A stretch of DNA of 64,000 nucleotides, taken from NCBI RefSeq assembly GCF_026210795.1, contig NC_089452.1, positions 186,001-250,000 of the forward strand. The letters are read 5' to 3'. A program made the position numbers and the translations under genes. Each line of letters opens with the position of its first letter. Position 1 is the first letter of the stretch. This document shows, piece after piece, positions 44,644-57,000 of the stretch. Below the pieces are notes generated by a model. The model searched no databases. It saw only the letters and a list, made by a program, of their open reading frames with translations, and was not told where the DNA came from. The DNA is from Rhizophagus irregularis (taxonomy: Eukaryota > Glomeromycota > Glomeromycetes > Glomerales > Glomeraceae).

Positions 44644-46680
44644 TTCATTTGGGAGATAATTTTGTAAAAAAAAGAATTTTTAGGTGTTTTTAGTGTGAGA
44701 GAAATTTTGAGGACATATAAAACCTTTCCGAATTCATCATGATTAATAATGAAATAGACTCTGAATCTTGATCAGTGGTAATATGATCATTACACAAAAA
44801 AAATGATTAATACGGTGACTTATGTACTAGGCTACTTGCCTATTTCATACATGAGATAAATTACTAATTGTGAGTATTGTATTACCAACTTAATGTTTAC
44901 CAATAACTAATATAGTTATAATGCGGAAATTATTAAGTGATGATAGATTAATAGATCTCGAGATACTAACAGTCAGGCGAGTCAGACGCAGTTAAATGAT
45001 ATTAAGTATGATATACACCTCCAATATTGTATAGTAGAGTGATACGAGAGTATGGTGGAGGTGTTGAGTAGAGTATAACGTGGATGTGACATTATACTCA
45101 AGTGATAAATAAACACCTCGGCCCAAGCTCTACTATACAACGTCGAACATACTCAATAATTGAACAAAAAATCTAGCTTATATGAATTTATTTATATATT
45201 GAATTTTTTGTATTAAAAGAGTAACAAATGATTTATTTAACAATCTCAAAAAGTCTGTTAACCATATCCACAGTAATTACCATGAGGTAATATTACGAAC
45301 AAACGACATACTCGAATAATTGTTTTAGATTTTATTAATGTAACGATCACTTAATATTTGCATATATAATATAATAAAATATATTTATATCAACTGTATT
45401 ATCTAGGATCAAGGTGTAACATTATTAATTTTTTTCAATTGAAGGCGTATTTTTGTTTTACATCAGTTAAAATTTTTATACAATAAGAATTATTTTTGTA
45501 TTGTATAATAAATAAGAAAATAAATCAAATGTTTTTTTTGATGCGTGAATAATCTCATGTTTGTCTAATAATAATAGTTTTAAAATATAAGCTAGATCTT
45601 TTTTGGTAAAAAAGACAATTGTTCGGTTAAAATCATACTAACAATTTGATACAGTAGCAGCTGTGACACAATATCTCAAAACAATGAAAGTTATAGCTAT
45701 TTTTCTGGACCGTAAATCCAATATACACACACATTTTAAGGAGGCAAAGTAATCTGCAATGTTTTATTTGAATTCATTTAATAATAAAATAGAATAACGA
45801 TATACAGCCTTACCCTTTTAGTATGACAAAAAGTTAAAGATCAGATCTAATTTGCAGATAATTCGTTATTTACAAGTATAAATTTTTTTGGTTAAGAGAA
45901 TTTTTTGAACTCCATGTGATGTATACGAATATGCTTTTCTACATGATTATGTAAAACGTATTGCTGTTTGAAATCTTAATTTAATTTGATTGGTTTATTA
46001 AATCAAACTTTGGAAATTGGCCCGTCTCCACATTAGTTTCAAGATAAGTAGAATTAATGTAACTTTTCTTTTACATATTATAGAACAACCAACAACTAAC
46101 AGATTCTTATTTTCCTAAGATCTAGAAGATAAGCCCTAGTCTACAATACTTAGCTCCATCAAATATCAGATCTTTATAAACAAGTAAAGCAACATAATTA
46201 CTGTATATTCTTAGTAGTAAGAAGCTTATAACATATGATGAGGAAAATTTTAACGTAATCATGAAAAAACAAAAACCAGGTCAACTTTAATTAATTGTGA
46301 AAGCCGTCGAAATTTTTAGATAATAAAGAGATCATTAAAATGATTGCAATTTGAACATAATAATAAATATAATCCTTGGTTCACATTAATTTATTCGAAT
46401 ATATATTAATTATAAAATTGATGTAATATTAATCCAATTAACTTCTTGTTTATTTACTTGTTGAAAACTACAAAACTTTTGTAATCTCAGCAAAACCACA
46501 GTACTGTGGCTTTTATTAAATAATGGCTTAGCAAGCTTACTGTGGCGGTTAGCTTATATGGATAACAAATTGTCGCCCAATTCTGTAGAATAAGCATTGA
46601 TAATTCTTTTTGAGCATTCAGGCTTATAGCTTACATATCGCTAACGCTAAGCATCAAAGTCTCACTAATCATTAAGCCTC
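44644..46680. other. Intergenic region between Crinkler relic and secreted-protein gene
   Basis: Two kilobases of AT-rich DNA with no supported gene. An inverted pair TTGTATAGTAGAG (45024-45036) and CTCTACTATACAA (45127-45139) encloses about 90 bp with CACCTCC/GGAGGTG words and may be a small MITE relic. Near 46495-46680 there are GTACTGTGGC and TAGCTTA words upstream of the promoter. Confidence 0.45.
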
Positions 46681-46687
46681 TCTATAG

Positions 46688-46695
46688 TATAAATA
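46688..46695 (+). promoter_or_regulatory. TATA box of the secreted-protein gene
   Basis: TATAAATA lies 74 bases before the ATG at 46762, a suitable distance for a short 5' UTR, and the following sequence is A-rich up to the start codon. Confidence 0.55.
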
Positions 46696-46761
46696 CACAT
46701 GATTTGAAAATTAGAAAAAATTTCTTTTCTACAAAAAGTAAAAATCAACAGAAAAATCAAA

Positions 46762-46983
46762 ATGAAATTCAACCTTTCTTTGCTACTTTTCACCCTTATT
46801 GCCGTTGCCTATATTGGCGATATTTGTCAAACCTCTTTTGATTGCTCTAGGGGTGAACAATGTAATTATATAAGTAAGTATCTTAGACGTATTAGATAGT
46901 TTCTTTTGCATGTAATCTAATATATTTATTTCTTTAAAGCACATACATGTAGGGGTACCCCTGCTGATTTTTTTCCAGTTTAG
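46762..46983 (+). CDS. Small secreted cysteine-rich protein, two exons
   Basis: Exon 1 (46762-46873) and exon 2 (46940-46983) are joined by a 66-nt intron (GTAAGT to TTAAAG, phase 1). The product is 51 residues. It starts MKFNLSLLLFTLIAVA, a typical signal peptide with an n-region lysine and a long hydrophobic core, likely cleaved near VAYIG. The mature part has four cysteines spaced C-x5-C-x5-C-x6-C (ICQ, DCS, QCN, TCRG), a small-knottin or EGF-like arrangement. A TATA box precedes it. The last residues and stop fall in repeat-like sequence (46960-47100, GGTTCGGT and AAACCGGTTTGAAAC words), so the C-terminus may be truncated by an insertion. It is a candidate secreted effector; the role is unknown. 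It is too short for a usual ORF scan. Confidence 0.6.
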
Positions 46984-47574
46984 GTTCGGTCTCAGTTCGG
47001 TTTCATCTTGCAAACCTCAAAACTGGGTTTTTTATATAGGTTAAACCAATTATCCAAACCGGTTTGAAACTTTTTTTAAACTTAGTTTACAAATAGTTTA
47101 GAATAAGTTTATAAATTAAATTACAAAATTTATAACTGTTATTAATTGTGTAATTTGTAAATTTCTTGATAAATTTATTGTTTACAGTAAATGAATTGAA
47201 TCCAAATGTTTACATTATTATTTTTTATAATATACCCACTCCGTTTTTAGTACCCTAGCCACGGCAAAAAAAAAGTGGCAGTCACGTGACGCCAATCTGA
47301 TCCGACCTATTTACAAGGTCGGTAAAAATCAATAATTATAAATATCCTATAGTCGTAAAATTAAAATATTGACAAATTAGTTTGTTAAATTTTTTAATAA
47401 AAGTTAACACTTTCGTCTGAGTCAAAGAAATAAAAAATTACAGTAAAACACGTTTCAGTACTATTAAATTATTAATTATTTATGCATAAAATCTCGCGAT
47501 TCGCGTTCTAAAATAGATTATTAAGGGAGGGAATCACGCTTTTGTGTATAACACACATTTATTTAAATATTTGA
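46984..47574. other. Spacer with AACCGGTTT-type repeat fragment
   Basis: The first 120 bp contain CAAACCGGTTTGAAAC and related words like those in the MITE at 50046-50525. The rest is AT-rich with one CACGTGAC word near 47283. No gene. Confidence 0.4.
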
Positions 47575-49045
47575 TTAGATGGGCTGTAATACTTTAAACT
47601 TATGTACATTATGTAAGCTAATTAGCTCTCCTTTAGGTTCTAATCTGATGTTTGAACTGAATGCTTTTACATTCCTTAATTTATTACGAGGTAAATCTTT
47701 GGGATTTATATGTAATTCATCCAAATGAATTTCTTTCATTCTAAATATAGGCTTAGAGTACAGATCTTTCACAAATGAATCTAAACAAAATAAAAAAAAA
47801 AGGCTAAAATAAATCTATTTTTCACCTCCAATTATATTTATTTCTTCTTACCTAGATGATGATTAAACAATAAACAAAACACTGTAAACATCCTACCAGT
47901 ATTATCTAATAATCCAATAAGAAACTAACTATAACTATTACATTTTATTGCAATTTCCAAATCGTGTTTTTTTGGCCATCCATTAAGTCTTGGAGTATGA
48001 AAGTATTTTATAGATTCTTCATTATTAAGAATTTTTTTTATTAAACATATATGATGACCTTTAATAAGATTAGTCATAACATCATATCTTATATCAATTA
48101 ATCTCTAAATAGCAGGGCATTTCTTAATGAATCGTCTAACCAATTTTTCAGATCTATGAACCAAATCTTCATATTCTTGTTGTTTTTGCAGACCAGCTTA
48201 ATCATCTCTTCTATCATATAAATGCCAAAAAGCTGAATAAGCATCATTAACAGCATTTACTTTAAATAGCCAATAAAGATTTACAAGTTCCTTCTTCTAA
48301 GATTGATTTGAATATGTATTAAGACTAACTTCAAACTCATGTTTTCCAATTTTTAGTAATTCAATTGATAAATTTTTGCCTTTTGGAGTAACCTAAATAT
48401 ATTTAAGTTGTTTCTTTAAATTTGTATCTTTTCTATACTTATTATACTATACTTGTACAGTTATCTCTCTGATGAATAATTAGATCATTTTTTTATCATT
48501 CAAGAAAGCAGACACATAATCATATTCTTTATAATATATCCAATTTTTTTTTTAATTTAATAGCAGGAATGAACATATCTTTAATAAGAGTATGTTCTAA
48601 TACAGATGTAACACTTCCATCAGAACTAACAAATATAATATTTTTATAACTTCTAACTAATTTATAATTTTCAGATGAAAATAATCTTGTAGTATCATTT
48701 AATATTCTAATTGAATTGTCCATATAACCAAATAAATCCCAAACAATGATTAAGGGTATCAAATTTTCTTTTTCTTGTGCAATAATAAATAAAGATTCAT
48801 TATTATTTATAAAATTTACTAAAAAAATTCTTTCAATTCAAAGAAAATTTTGTGTTAAAATTTCCAATAAATTTTCTATTAAATAAATTGTAATCAAATT
48901 AGTATCATGACAATAAGCTAATAATGAATTATATTTTGAAATAGTAATTGCAAGATTTTTAAGGCCAAATGTTATTGCTGCTGATTCTGCCCTTTGATGA
49001 AACACTATTTCCAATTTATTAGTTCTTAAATTATACATTTTTATA
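47575..49045 (-). pseudogene. Heavily decayed cellular gene, probably a large repeated-domain protein family
   Basis: One minus-strand frame can be followed from NLRTNKLEIVFHQRAES (49030) through IIVWDLFGYMDNSIRI, IFVSSDGSVTSVLEHTLI (48600), FIKKCPAIxRLIDIRYD (48120), LNGWPKKHDLEIAIKC (47980) to KDLPRNKLRNVKAFS (47680). It crosses at least seven stops, all TAG or TAA, several at probable W or Q codons. The VWDL and VSSDGSV segments suggest a WD40-like beta-propeller part. I associate it with large multi-copy proteins of arbuscular mycorrhizal fungi that combine such repeats with a C-terminal membrane region, but no membrane part is present here. Not functional. Confidence 0.5.
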
Positions 49046-49249
49046 ACTTATACTCTATTTTTATCTATATAATTAAAAAAATTTGTAATGTTTAGATTAT
49101 CTGCACTGGTAGAATTATGAAGAATCAGTATATTAAGAGTCAGTTAAGAATCAGAACCAATCAGATTTTTAGTTCTTAACCGGCTCTTATTTTTTTTATT
49201 ATTGAATAATCAGTATCCCGATAGGTCTATAAATTTTACCCTATGCAAT

Positions 49250-49625
49250 ACTTATACCCTATAAAAAATATATACACTGTAAGTATACTGTATTTTCATA
49301 TTCTGCAAACAGTATATTTATAGTATTATTACCATATACTTACAGTATTTTCACATACTGTATATATTCGGTATTCTGCATACCGTATTATATATACGGT
49401 TTGTGTACAGTACGTTTTTCCAGTTTAACCTGTATGTTTTATACTTGTAAACAGTATATTTTATCATTTTAAACAGTATATTTATATTGTGAATAAGTAT
49501 ATTTTATCAGTTTAAACAGTATGTTTTATACTTGCAAATAGTATGTTTTATACTTGCAAATAGTATATTTTATCAGTTCAAACAGTATGTTTTATACTTA
49601 TAAATAGTATATTATATATAATAAT
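49250..49625. repeat. TATAC/GTATA minisatellite
   Basis: Degenerate units such as AACAGTATGTTTTATACTTG and AATAGTATATTTTATCAG repeat with a period near 30-38 bp from 49425 on, preceded by ATAC-N-GTAT dyads like those at 3185-3480. Confidence 0.7.
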
Positions 49626-50037
49626 ACTAGCCAAATTTATAAATAATGCCAGCCAAATTTATAAATGTAATATTAGTTAAATTTATTAAATAAAAATTAT
49701 ATATAAACACAATACAAATAATTTTATAATAAATAAAACACTAAATAATATTTAATTAAAAAATAAAAAATATATAGTATATTATTCATAATGTAAAAGA
49801 ATATAAAAAATAAAGTTAGTAATATTTTAAATAAATAAAAATATATAATATTTAAGACATAAAAAATAAAAAAGATGAGTTAGTAATATGTTAAAATGTA
49901 AAAAAATGCAGTTATTAGTAATATACAGTATTAAAAATAAATAAAAAAAAATGCAGTTAATATTTATTAAAATATAAGAAAAATGCAGTTAGTAATATTA
50001 ATTAATAATGTATAATGAAATTGTAAAATAATAAATA
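49626..50037. other. Very AT-rich spacer
   Basis: Long A-runs and words such as GCAGTTAGTAATAT (near 49908, 49985) repeat loosely. No gene. Confidence 0.4.
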
Positions 50038-50045
50038 ATATATAC

Positions 50046-50525
50046 TAGAGTTTGGAACTGGTTGCACCAACTGGTTTAAAAATCGGTTCCAACTGATTTT
50101 TTGACAATTCGTTTGACCCGAATTCATATTCTGAAACCAGTTTGCGTTTAAAACAGGTGCAACTGGATTTCCAACCCGGTTTGATATTGAAACTTTATAG
50201 TGCTGGCCCGAATTACGAATTAAAATCACATGACTATGGCTAAATAGTTTAGCCACCAGGTAAGTTATGTTACACAAAATTTTATTACAGATAATTGTGT
50301 CCCACAAAATTTCGTATTGTATTACACAAGGGTTGTAATTCCGGCCGGAATTATAACTTGGCCAGATTTATGCCGATCACATTTAATTCTAGCCGGAATT
50401 ATCAAATATATACGATTCGGTTATTCAGTTTCAATCAGGTTTTGCGAAATCGGTTTGAAACGGATCAAACTGGTTGCACCCGTTTTAAATTCGGTTTTTG
50501 AAAATAGAACCGGTTCTAAACTCTA
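50046..50525. mobile_element. 480-bp hAT-type MITE
   Basis: TIRs start TAGAGTTTGGAACTGGTT on the left and TAGAGTTTAGAACCGGTT on the complement of the right end. ATATATAC is an exact 8-bp target duplication (50038-50045, 50526-50533). TAGAG fits the hAT YARNG rule. Subterminal GGTTGCACC/GGTGCAACC words are paired. No coding content. Confidence 0.87.
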
Positions 50526-50533
50526 ATATATAC

Positions 50534-51185
50534 CTGAACTTAAATAACTTTGCTAACAAGAAAAAAAGAAAAAAGAAAAGAGAACAATATTTAAAAAATA
50601 AACAATAGATTGTTATTTATTTATTTATAATTAGTTCATGATTAACTATTTTTAGAAAATCATATGTATAAATGCATATGATCAGCTAAATTTTGATTGG
50701 TCAAACATTAAATAATTATTACCTACTGTAAAAATTTTTAAAAGTTTTATTTTAATAATTTAAAAGCCAGTTTTATTTTTCATATTTAAATTAATTATTC
50801 TTAAAAAGTTTACCTGAAAGAAAGATTGAAGAATTTAATAAATTTAAAGTTTTGTTTTTAAAATTATATCTAAAAAAAGAAAAATTCATGTAAATTTTTT
50901 TTTAATTAATTTACAGTTTATTTTTTTAACAATTATTGTTTAAAAAGAAAGAAAAATTCCCACAAAATTTTCTTGAAAAGATCATTTAAAGTATTTTTAT
51001 TTAATTAATTTATAGTTTACTTTTTTTTTAACAATCATTATTTAAAAGGAAAAAAAATTTCTGTAAATTTTCTTGAAAAGTTTAATTAATTTAAAGTGTT
51101 TTTTTTAATTAATTTACAGTTTATTTTTTTAACAATCATTGTATAAAAGGAAGAAAAATTCTTGCAAATTTTTCTTGAAAAGCTT
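50534..51185. other. AT-rich spacer with ~85-bp degenerate repeats
   Basis: From 50860 to 51185, CAGTTTATTTTTTTAACAATC and GAAAAATTC-x-TGTAAATTTTCTTGAAAAG-like segments recur about four times. No gene. Confidence 0.5.
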
Positions 51186-52770
51186 AATCTTTGAGAATTT
51201 TGTCTTTGTTTTTTGGGATTTAATTTTAATCACTATTCCTTTAAGAATTTTCATTTTTGGTTTTTGGGATTTAATTACACTTTATCTAATTATCTAATCT
51301 TTGGGATTTTTTGCCTTTGGTCTTTGGGATTTAATTACACTTCAATTTAATCACTATTTCTTTGAGAATTTTTATTTTTAATCTTTGGGATTTAATTACA
51401 CTTTATTTTAATCATCAAATCTTTGGGATTTTTCGCCTTTAGTCTTTGGAATTTAATTACACTTTAATTTAATCACTATTTCTTTGAGAATTTTCATCTT
51501 TAATCTTTGGGATTTAATCACACTTTATTCTAATCATCAAATCTTTGGAATTTTTCACCTTTGGTCTTTGGGAATTAATTACACTTTAATCTAATCACTA
51601 TTTCTTTGAGAATTTTCATCTTTAATCTTTGGGATTTAATCACACTTTATTCTAATCTTCAAATCTTTGGGATTTTTTGCTTTTAATCTTTGGGATTTAA
51701 TTACACTTTAATCTAATCACCATTTCTTTGAGAATTTTCATCTTTAATCTTTAGATTTAATTACACTTTATTCTAATCATTAAATCTTTGGGATTTTTCG
51801 CCTTTAATCTTTGGAATTTAATTACACTTTAATCTATCACTATTTCTTTAATTACATTTTATTCTAATCATCAAATCTTTGGGATTTTTTGCCTTTGGTC
51901 TTTGAATTTAATTACACTTTAATCTAATCACTATTTCTTTGAGAATTTTCGTCTTTAGTTTTTAGAATTTAATTATACTTTAATTTAATTATCAAATCTT
52001 CAAGATTTTTCATCTTTGGTCTTTAGGATTTAATTACACTTTAATTTAATCACTATTTCTTTGAGAATTTTCATCTTTAATCTTTGGATTTAATTACACT
52101 TTATTTTAATTATCAAATCTTTGGGATTATTCACCTTTGGTCTTTGGAATTTAATTACACTTTAATTTAATCACTATTTCTTTGAGAATTTTCGTCTTTA
52201 ATCTTTGGGATTTAATCACACTTTATTTTAATTATCAAATCTTTGGAATTTTTCACCTTTGGTCTTTGGGATTTAATTACACTTTAATTTAATCACTATT
52301 TCTTTGAGAATTTTTGTCTTTAATCTTTGGATTTAATTACACTTTATTCTAATCATCAAATCTCTGGGATTTTTTGCCTTTGGTCTTTGGGATTTAATTA
52401 CACTTTAATTTATCACTATTTCTTTAATTACATTTTATTCTAATCATCAAATCTTTGGGATTTTTCGCCTTTGGTTTTTGAATTTAATTACATTTTAATC
52501 TAATCACTATTTCTTTGAGAATTTTCGTTTTTAGTCTTTAGAATTTAATTATACTTTAATTTAATTATCAAATCTTCAAGATTTTTCGTGTTTGATCTTT
52601 GGGATTTAATTACATTTTAATTTAATCACTATTTTTTTGAGAATTTTTATCTTTAATCTTTAGGATTTAATTACACTTTATTTTAATTATTAGATCTTTA
52701 GGATTTTCGCCTTTGATCTTTAGAATTTAATTATACTTTAATTTAATTATCAAATCTTCAAGATTAGGAT
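51186..52770. repeat. Two-monomer satellite (~60 + ~60 bp), about 13 dimers
   Basis: Monomer A (ACTATTTCTTTGAGAATTTT, then TCTTTAATCTTTGGGATTTA) alternates with monomer B (CATCAAATCTTTGGGATTTT, then CGCCTTTGGTCTTTGGGATT); both end in TTAATTACACTTTA-TCTAATCA. ACTATTTCTTT recurs near every 120 bp. Two dimers are shortened in A (near 51838 and 52418) in the same way, and the right end becomes irregular. Confidence 0.9.
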
Positions 52771-53600
52771 TTACTTAAATTCTATTGGTTAATTGACTAA
52801 AAAGGAAAAAAATTATAACAATATAACATAAAATTTCCTTTCATAGTAGGATCTTTAAAGAGTTTTATATGTAAACCTTACTTTAGGCCACAGGATGACC
52901 TATCTTAATAGTAAGCGGGTCCTAAATAAATGATTAGAACTTTCTATCCTACCATCACACTAATTTTTTAAATATTAACTGCTTCTCTTATTATAATACT
53001 TTTAAAAATATTTGCTAAAAACAATATGCTAAAAATTTATATTATAAATTTATTAGAAATATAAAATTTTAAATTATTAAGTAATATTATTAATATTCTT
53101 ATTTCAATATTTTGGATGAAGAAAAAATGCAAGCATATAAATATTAATATCAAATTCCTTTTATCTTTTATTAAAAATAGTTTGTTTAAAATTAAGATTT
53201 TGAAAAGAAATTGTTAATATTACTTGTGCCATTTTAAGTAATACAATAAAACAATCAGTTAATATAGTTGTATTCAGTTTAAGGGATTTTATAGCATTTT
53301 TTGCAAAATTTAAGATTATTTTTAGTTGTTTTACATCACACCAAAACTGTTAATTTTGAATGATAGTTTTAATTTTAATAGCATTAATAAATATTTCAGG
53401 CTGTTTATTAAGAATCTTTATTAAATATAAGTATGTTAGCATATATCATATATATATAAAGTAAATATAAAATAAATTTAAAATATACTAATATATTTAA
53501 TGCTATTTTCTAAATATAAAATTGAGTCACAAACATTTCATGTTATGCTTCAACGTATTTTAACTGAAAGTTTTAAATTATCTTTAGAAAAAAAATTAAT
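52771..53600. other. AT-rich spacer
   Basis: No gene. The first part (52800-52930) has less biased sequence but no open frame; the remainder is simple A/T words. Confidence 0.4.
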
Positions 53601-53624
53601 TTCATTATGTAATGCAACTTCAGT

Positions 53625-53996
53625 TTAATATATATTATAAAAAAATGAAACAATTATTTGATACCTTTGTAATGTTTTTTTTATCCATTTAATTGAAATT
53701 ATATCTTTAGTTACTAAATTAATATGGTGAACTATACATCTAACTGTCATTATATGTGGATGCTTATTTATTACTCTCCTTTTAACTAATTGCATTGCAG
53801 TTTCTGCATCTGAAACAATTGCTATAAATTTGTCTTTACTTACATCTTTAATAACTTTAAGCATTTGCTTTTTATTGAATTTAGCTGTATGATGTTGAAA
53901 TGAAAAATTATCAATTGAATATATATATTGGCGTTGAATAGGAGTTATAATTACAAAAGTATAAATACTTTGTTTAAGTAAACTGGTTCATAAATC
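53625..53996 (-). pseudogene. hAT transposase relic, middle part
   Basis: The minus frame reads a tryptophan-position TGA in DLxTSLLKQSIYTF, then TPIQRQYIYSIDNFSFQHHT, then FIAIVSDAETAMQLVKRRVI and VRCIVHHINLVTKDII. This is the hAT-like RNase-H core region (DUF659-type) with SDA as an acidic site and C-x-x-H-H. It ends at about 53625 in non-coding DNA. The N-terminal part of the same relic lies at 58560-58926, separated by the 4.5-kb transposon. Confidence 0.7.
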
Positions 53997-54033
53997 AATT
54001 TCTAATAATAAAAATTATTTTAATATTTTAATA

Positions 54034-57000
54034 GGACCCCGGAAAATACATATATAGGTCATAAATGATCTGCACAAAATTATGGGTATTTCGCTACCCT
54101 TAAAATCAGTTGAATTCGCCAAAAATTGAATTATTACATACAAATTTAGTATTAATTCGCCAAAACTAAAGCATGACTTTATTTTTATATGTAAATAAAT
54201 ATGTAGAAAAAAATTTTATTTATTATATTTATTAAGATTTTATTTATTATTACTTATAAGGAGTGCATTAAAATATTCCTTTGTTTGTCCTTTAAGAATT
54301 AATGCTTCTTCACTAATAATAACATCTTTTAATACCAAATGATGAATAATATGAGAAGCTTTAGTATGAGAAAAAAATTAAAAAATGATGATCCCGAATC
54401 TCTGAAAAAATTGCACCATTAACATGAAAGAAAATTTTCATAGATACATAAGAAAGAGATTTGAGATCTGAAACAGGAGTATCAGTATATGAATGCATCA
54501 AGGACTTTTGTTCATACATGGCAATGATTTGAGCAACACAAAATGTATTGTCAAATTTAGCTATTACGAAAGATCCGATTTGTAACGGTAAAAAAGCAGA
54601 GTTATCAGCACGTGGATGATCTAAAAATAGAAACAATATGAAAAAAATTCATCTTTTAACAATTAACGATTAATAGATTAGTTTACCTTTTGTGTTATTA
54701 TCAGTCTTTTTATTTGATTTCCATCTATTTTCTCGCAATTTAGTCAAGGTAGAATCATCATTTTTCGTTAAATATGAAACCAAATTACTGGCTATATTAA
54801 CATCAAGTTTATCTAAAGTATTATTTTCATTGTTTCTAAAAACAGTTTTTGTTCGTTCAAGATTTCTACTCGTATAGGCATCATGGCTTTGACGTAAATC
54901 CAAAAAAAAATCAACATTTAATTCACCATCCAATATATAATTACAGTTGAATTTAGGATCTATTTATAAATATAAAATACAAAATTAGCAATAAAATGAA
55001 GAATTAATTACTGTTATTACTTATTATTTACCATTTGGAAACCATGGAATGTCAGGTAATTTTTCTACAAGTTCTACAATTACTTGACAATTATAATTTT
55101 TTTCCATCGGAAATGTAATTTGCGAATCATCAGAATTAATTTCTTCTTCTCGATTTATATTCATTTTAGATATTGCGTGATTTATACATTGATTAGTTGA
55201 CAAATTATCCACATTAAGTTCATCATTACTATCCATAATTCTAGGATTTGGATTATCATCCCAAAAATCATCAAGCTGTAAATCCGGAAATCTCTTATGA
55301 ATATTGAAATAATAAGCATCAGGTACGGCTGTCATTTCCAAATATTTTGCTAGATGAATAGCTCTCTCATAACCTATACTAATTGCATTATCAATTTCAA
55401 TATCAGATGGCCAATACCGTAAACATTCAAGATTATTGTTTGAAAGATTAATTTCTGCATATTCATTAAAGTCATAACCTGATAATAATGTAAGTTTCGT
55501 GATAAGTAAAAAATAATATAATTTTTTTTTTGCTTTTTGTCATTAATGTTTAAATTTCACTAAAAATAATCACAGAATATATGTTTACCTTCACGTACAA
55601 TTTTTTCCTTTCTAAATAGCAAATTATCTGATTGAACAGACCTAAGATATTGGTTAATTTTCGGAACCATTTGAAGAATTTCCAAATAATTAAAATCAGA
55701 ACGAAATTGTCAAGAAATTCCAAAAATATGTTCACAAGATTCGGTGCCATGCTTCCATAGTAATAAAGGTATATTTTTATAGTAATCTCTGTGAATCTTA
55801 ATTAAAAGAACCAAAGATTTAACTAAACTAATCATAATATTAAAAGTTTGCATTGCTAAAAAGTTTTTTGAAATAGATATATATGAAGGATAAAGATCAC
55901 TAAGAGTCTCGATGTGATACTTCCACAAATGTAAAAAAAAATATGCTGTCATAGCCATTTCGATCCTCTCATAATGTGTAATGTTTCGATTAAGGTAACT
56001 ATCGAGAAGTTCACCTAAAATAAATTAATATTAATTAATAAACCAAATTTCAAAATAAGTAATAAAAGATTTTAAAATTAATACATTATACATACCCATA
56101 ACAAAGAGATATACAAATAATCCTCGAAATTCAGATGATAATCCCTTTTCTCCATCTAATACTTGTGCCAAATTTTTTGAGCAAAATACTCTATACGCAG
56201 CATTATCATCCTGACGGTCCAATTTTATTACATCTCGCTTATACATAATGCTATTTTCTTGAAAAGATAACGTTAACAGCTGATCAAATCGTACTGTAGA
56301 ATTACCAAATGTAAGTAAACGAGCACCAGACATGGCTGCATTTCTTGCTGTTTTTTTCCCATGTTTAGGATCCTGAATACGAACTATAGGTCCAACTTTG
56401 GGAAATACAGGACAGTTGAAATTAATTCTATATCGGGAATTTCGATGCTGAACACGGTTTTTTGTTCTAATTGATTGTAGTAAATTTTGTGCCTGAAATT
56501 CAGCAGCAGCACCATCTGATCTGATAGAAATTATAGGTAATTCAAAATCTGCTGTGATATCAATAAGTTTCTGATGAAGTGCTAAAATTTTATTAGCACT
56601 GTCATTTCCAGTTGGAATTAATGCCACAATTACGGGTGGAAACCTTGGAAGAGGTACCTAATAATTTAAATCAATTAAATTTAATAATAGTAATTAAAAT
56701 TCAAATCAATTTTTTTAATAAATTTACCTGAAGAACGTAAACTCTAACATATTTTGCAATCGCATTTCTTTGCTTAATATCAGAAATCTTTTTATATATA
56801 TCATCATAGGTTTCAATTTTGCAATCATTTCGGTCTAGAGTTGATCCAACAATACAACCTAAATTTGTTGAATATTGCAACCCGGACTTTAAAATTGTAC
56901 AATCCGTCATAGCTACAACAGGACCTTTATAGTGTAATGAATCTAAGAGCCTTTTAAATCGAGCAACATTCTCATGACAAAGGTCGGGATTGTTAATAGC

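Noticed and set aside
46950..47000. tRNA-like B box (GGTTCGGT) near the secreted-protein gene
   Set aside because: No matching A box, acceptor stem or anticodon arm could be folded around it.
46783..47013. 76-codon minus-strand ORF
   Set aside because: It lies across the intron and exons of the plus-strand secreted-protein gene and into repeat sequence; shadow frame.
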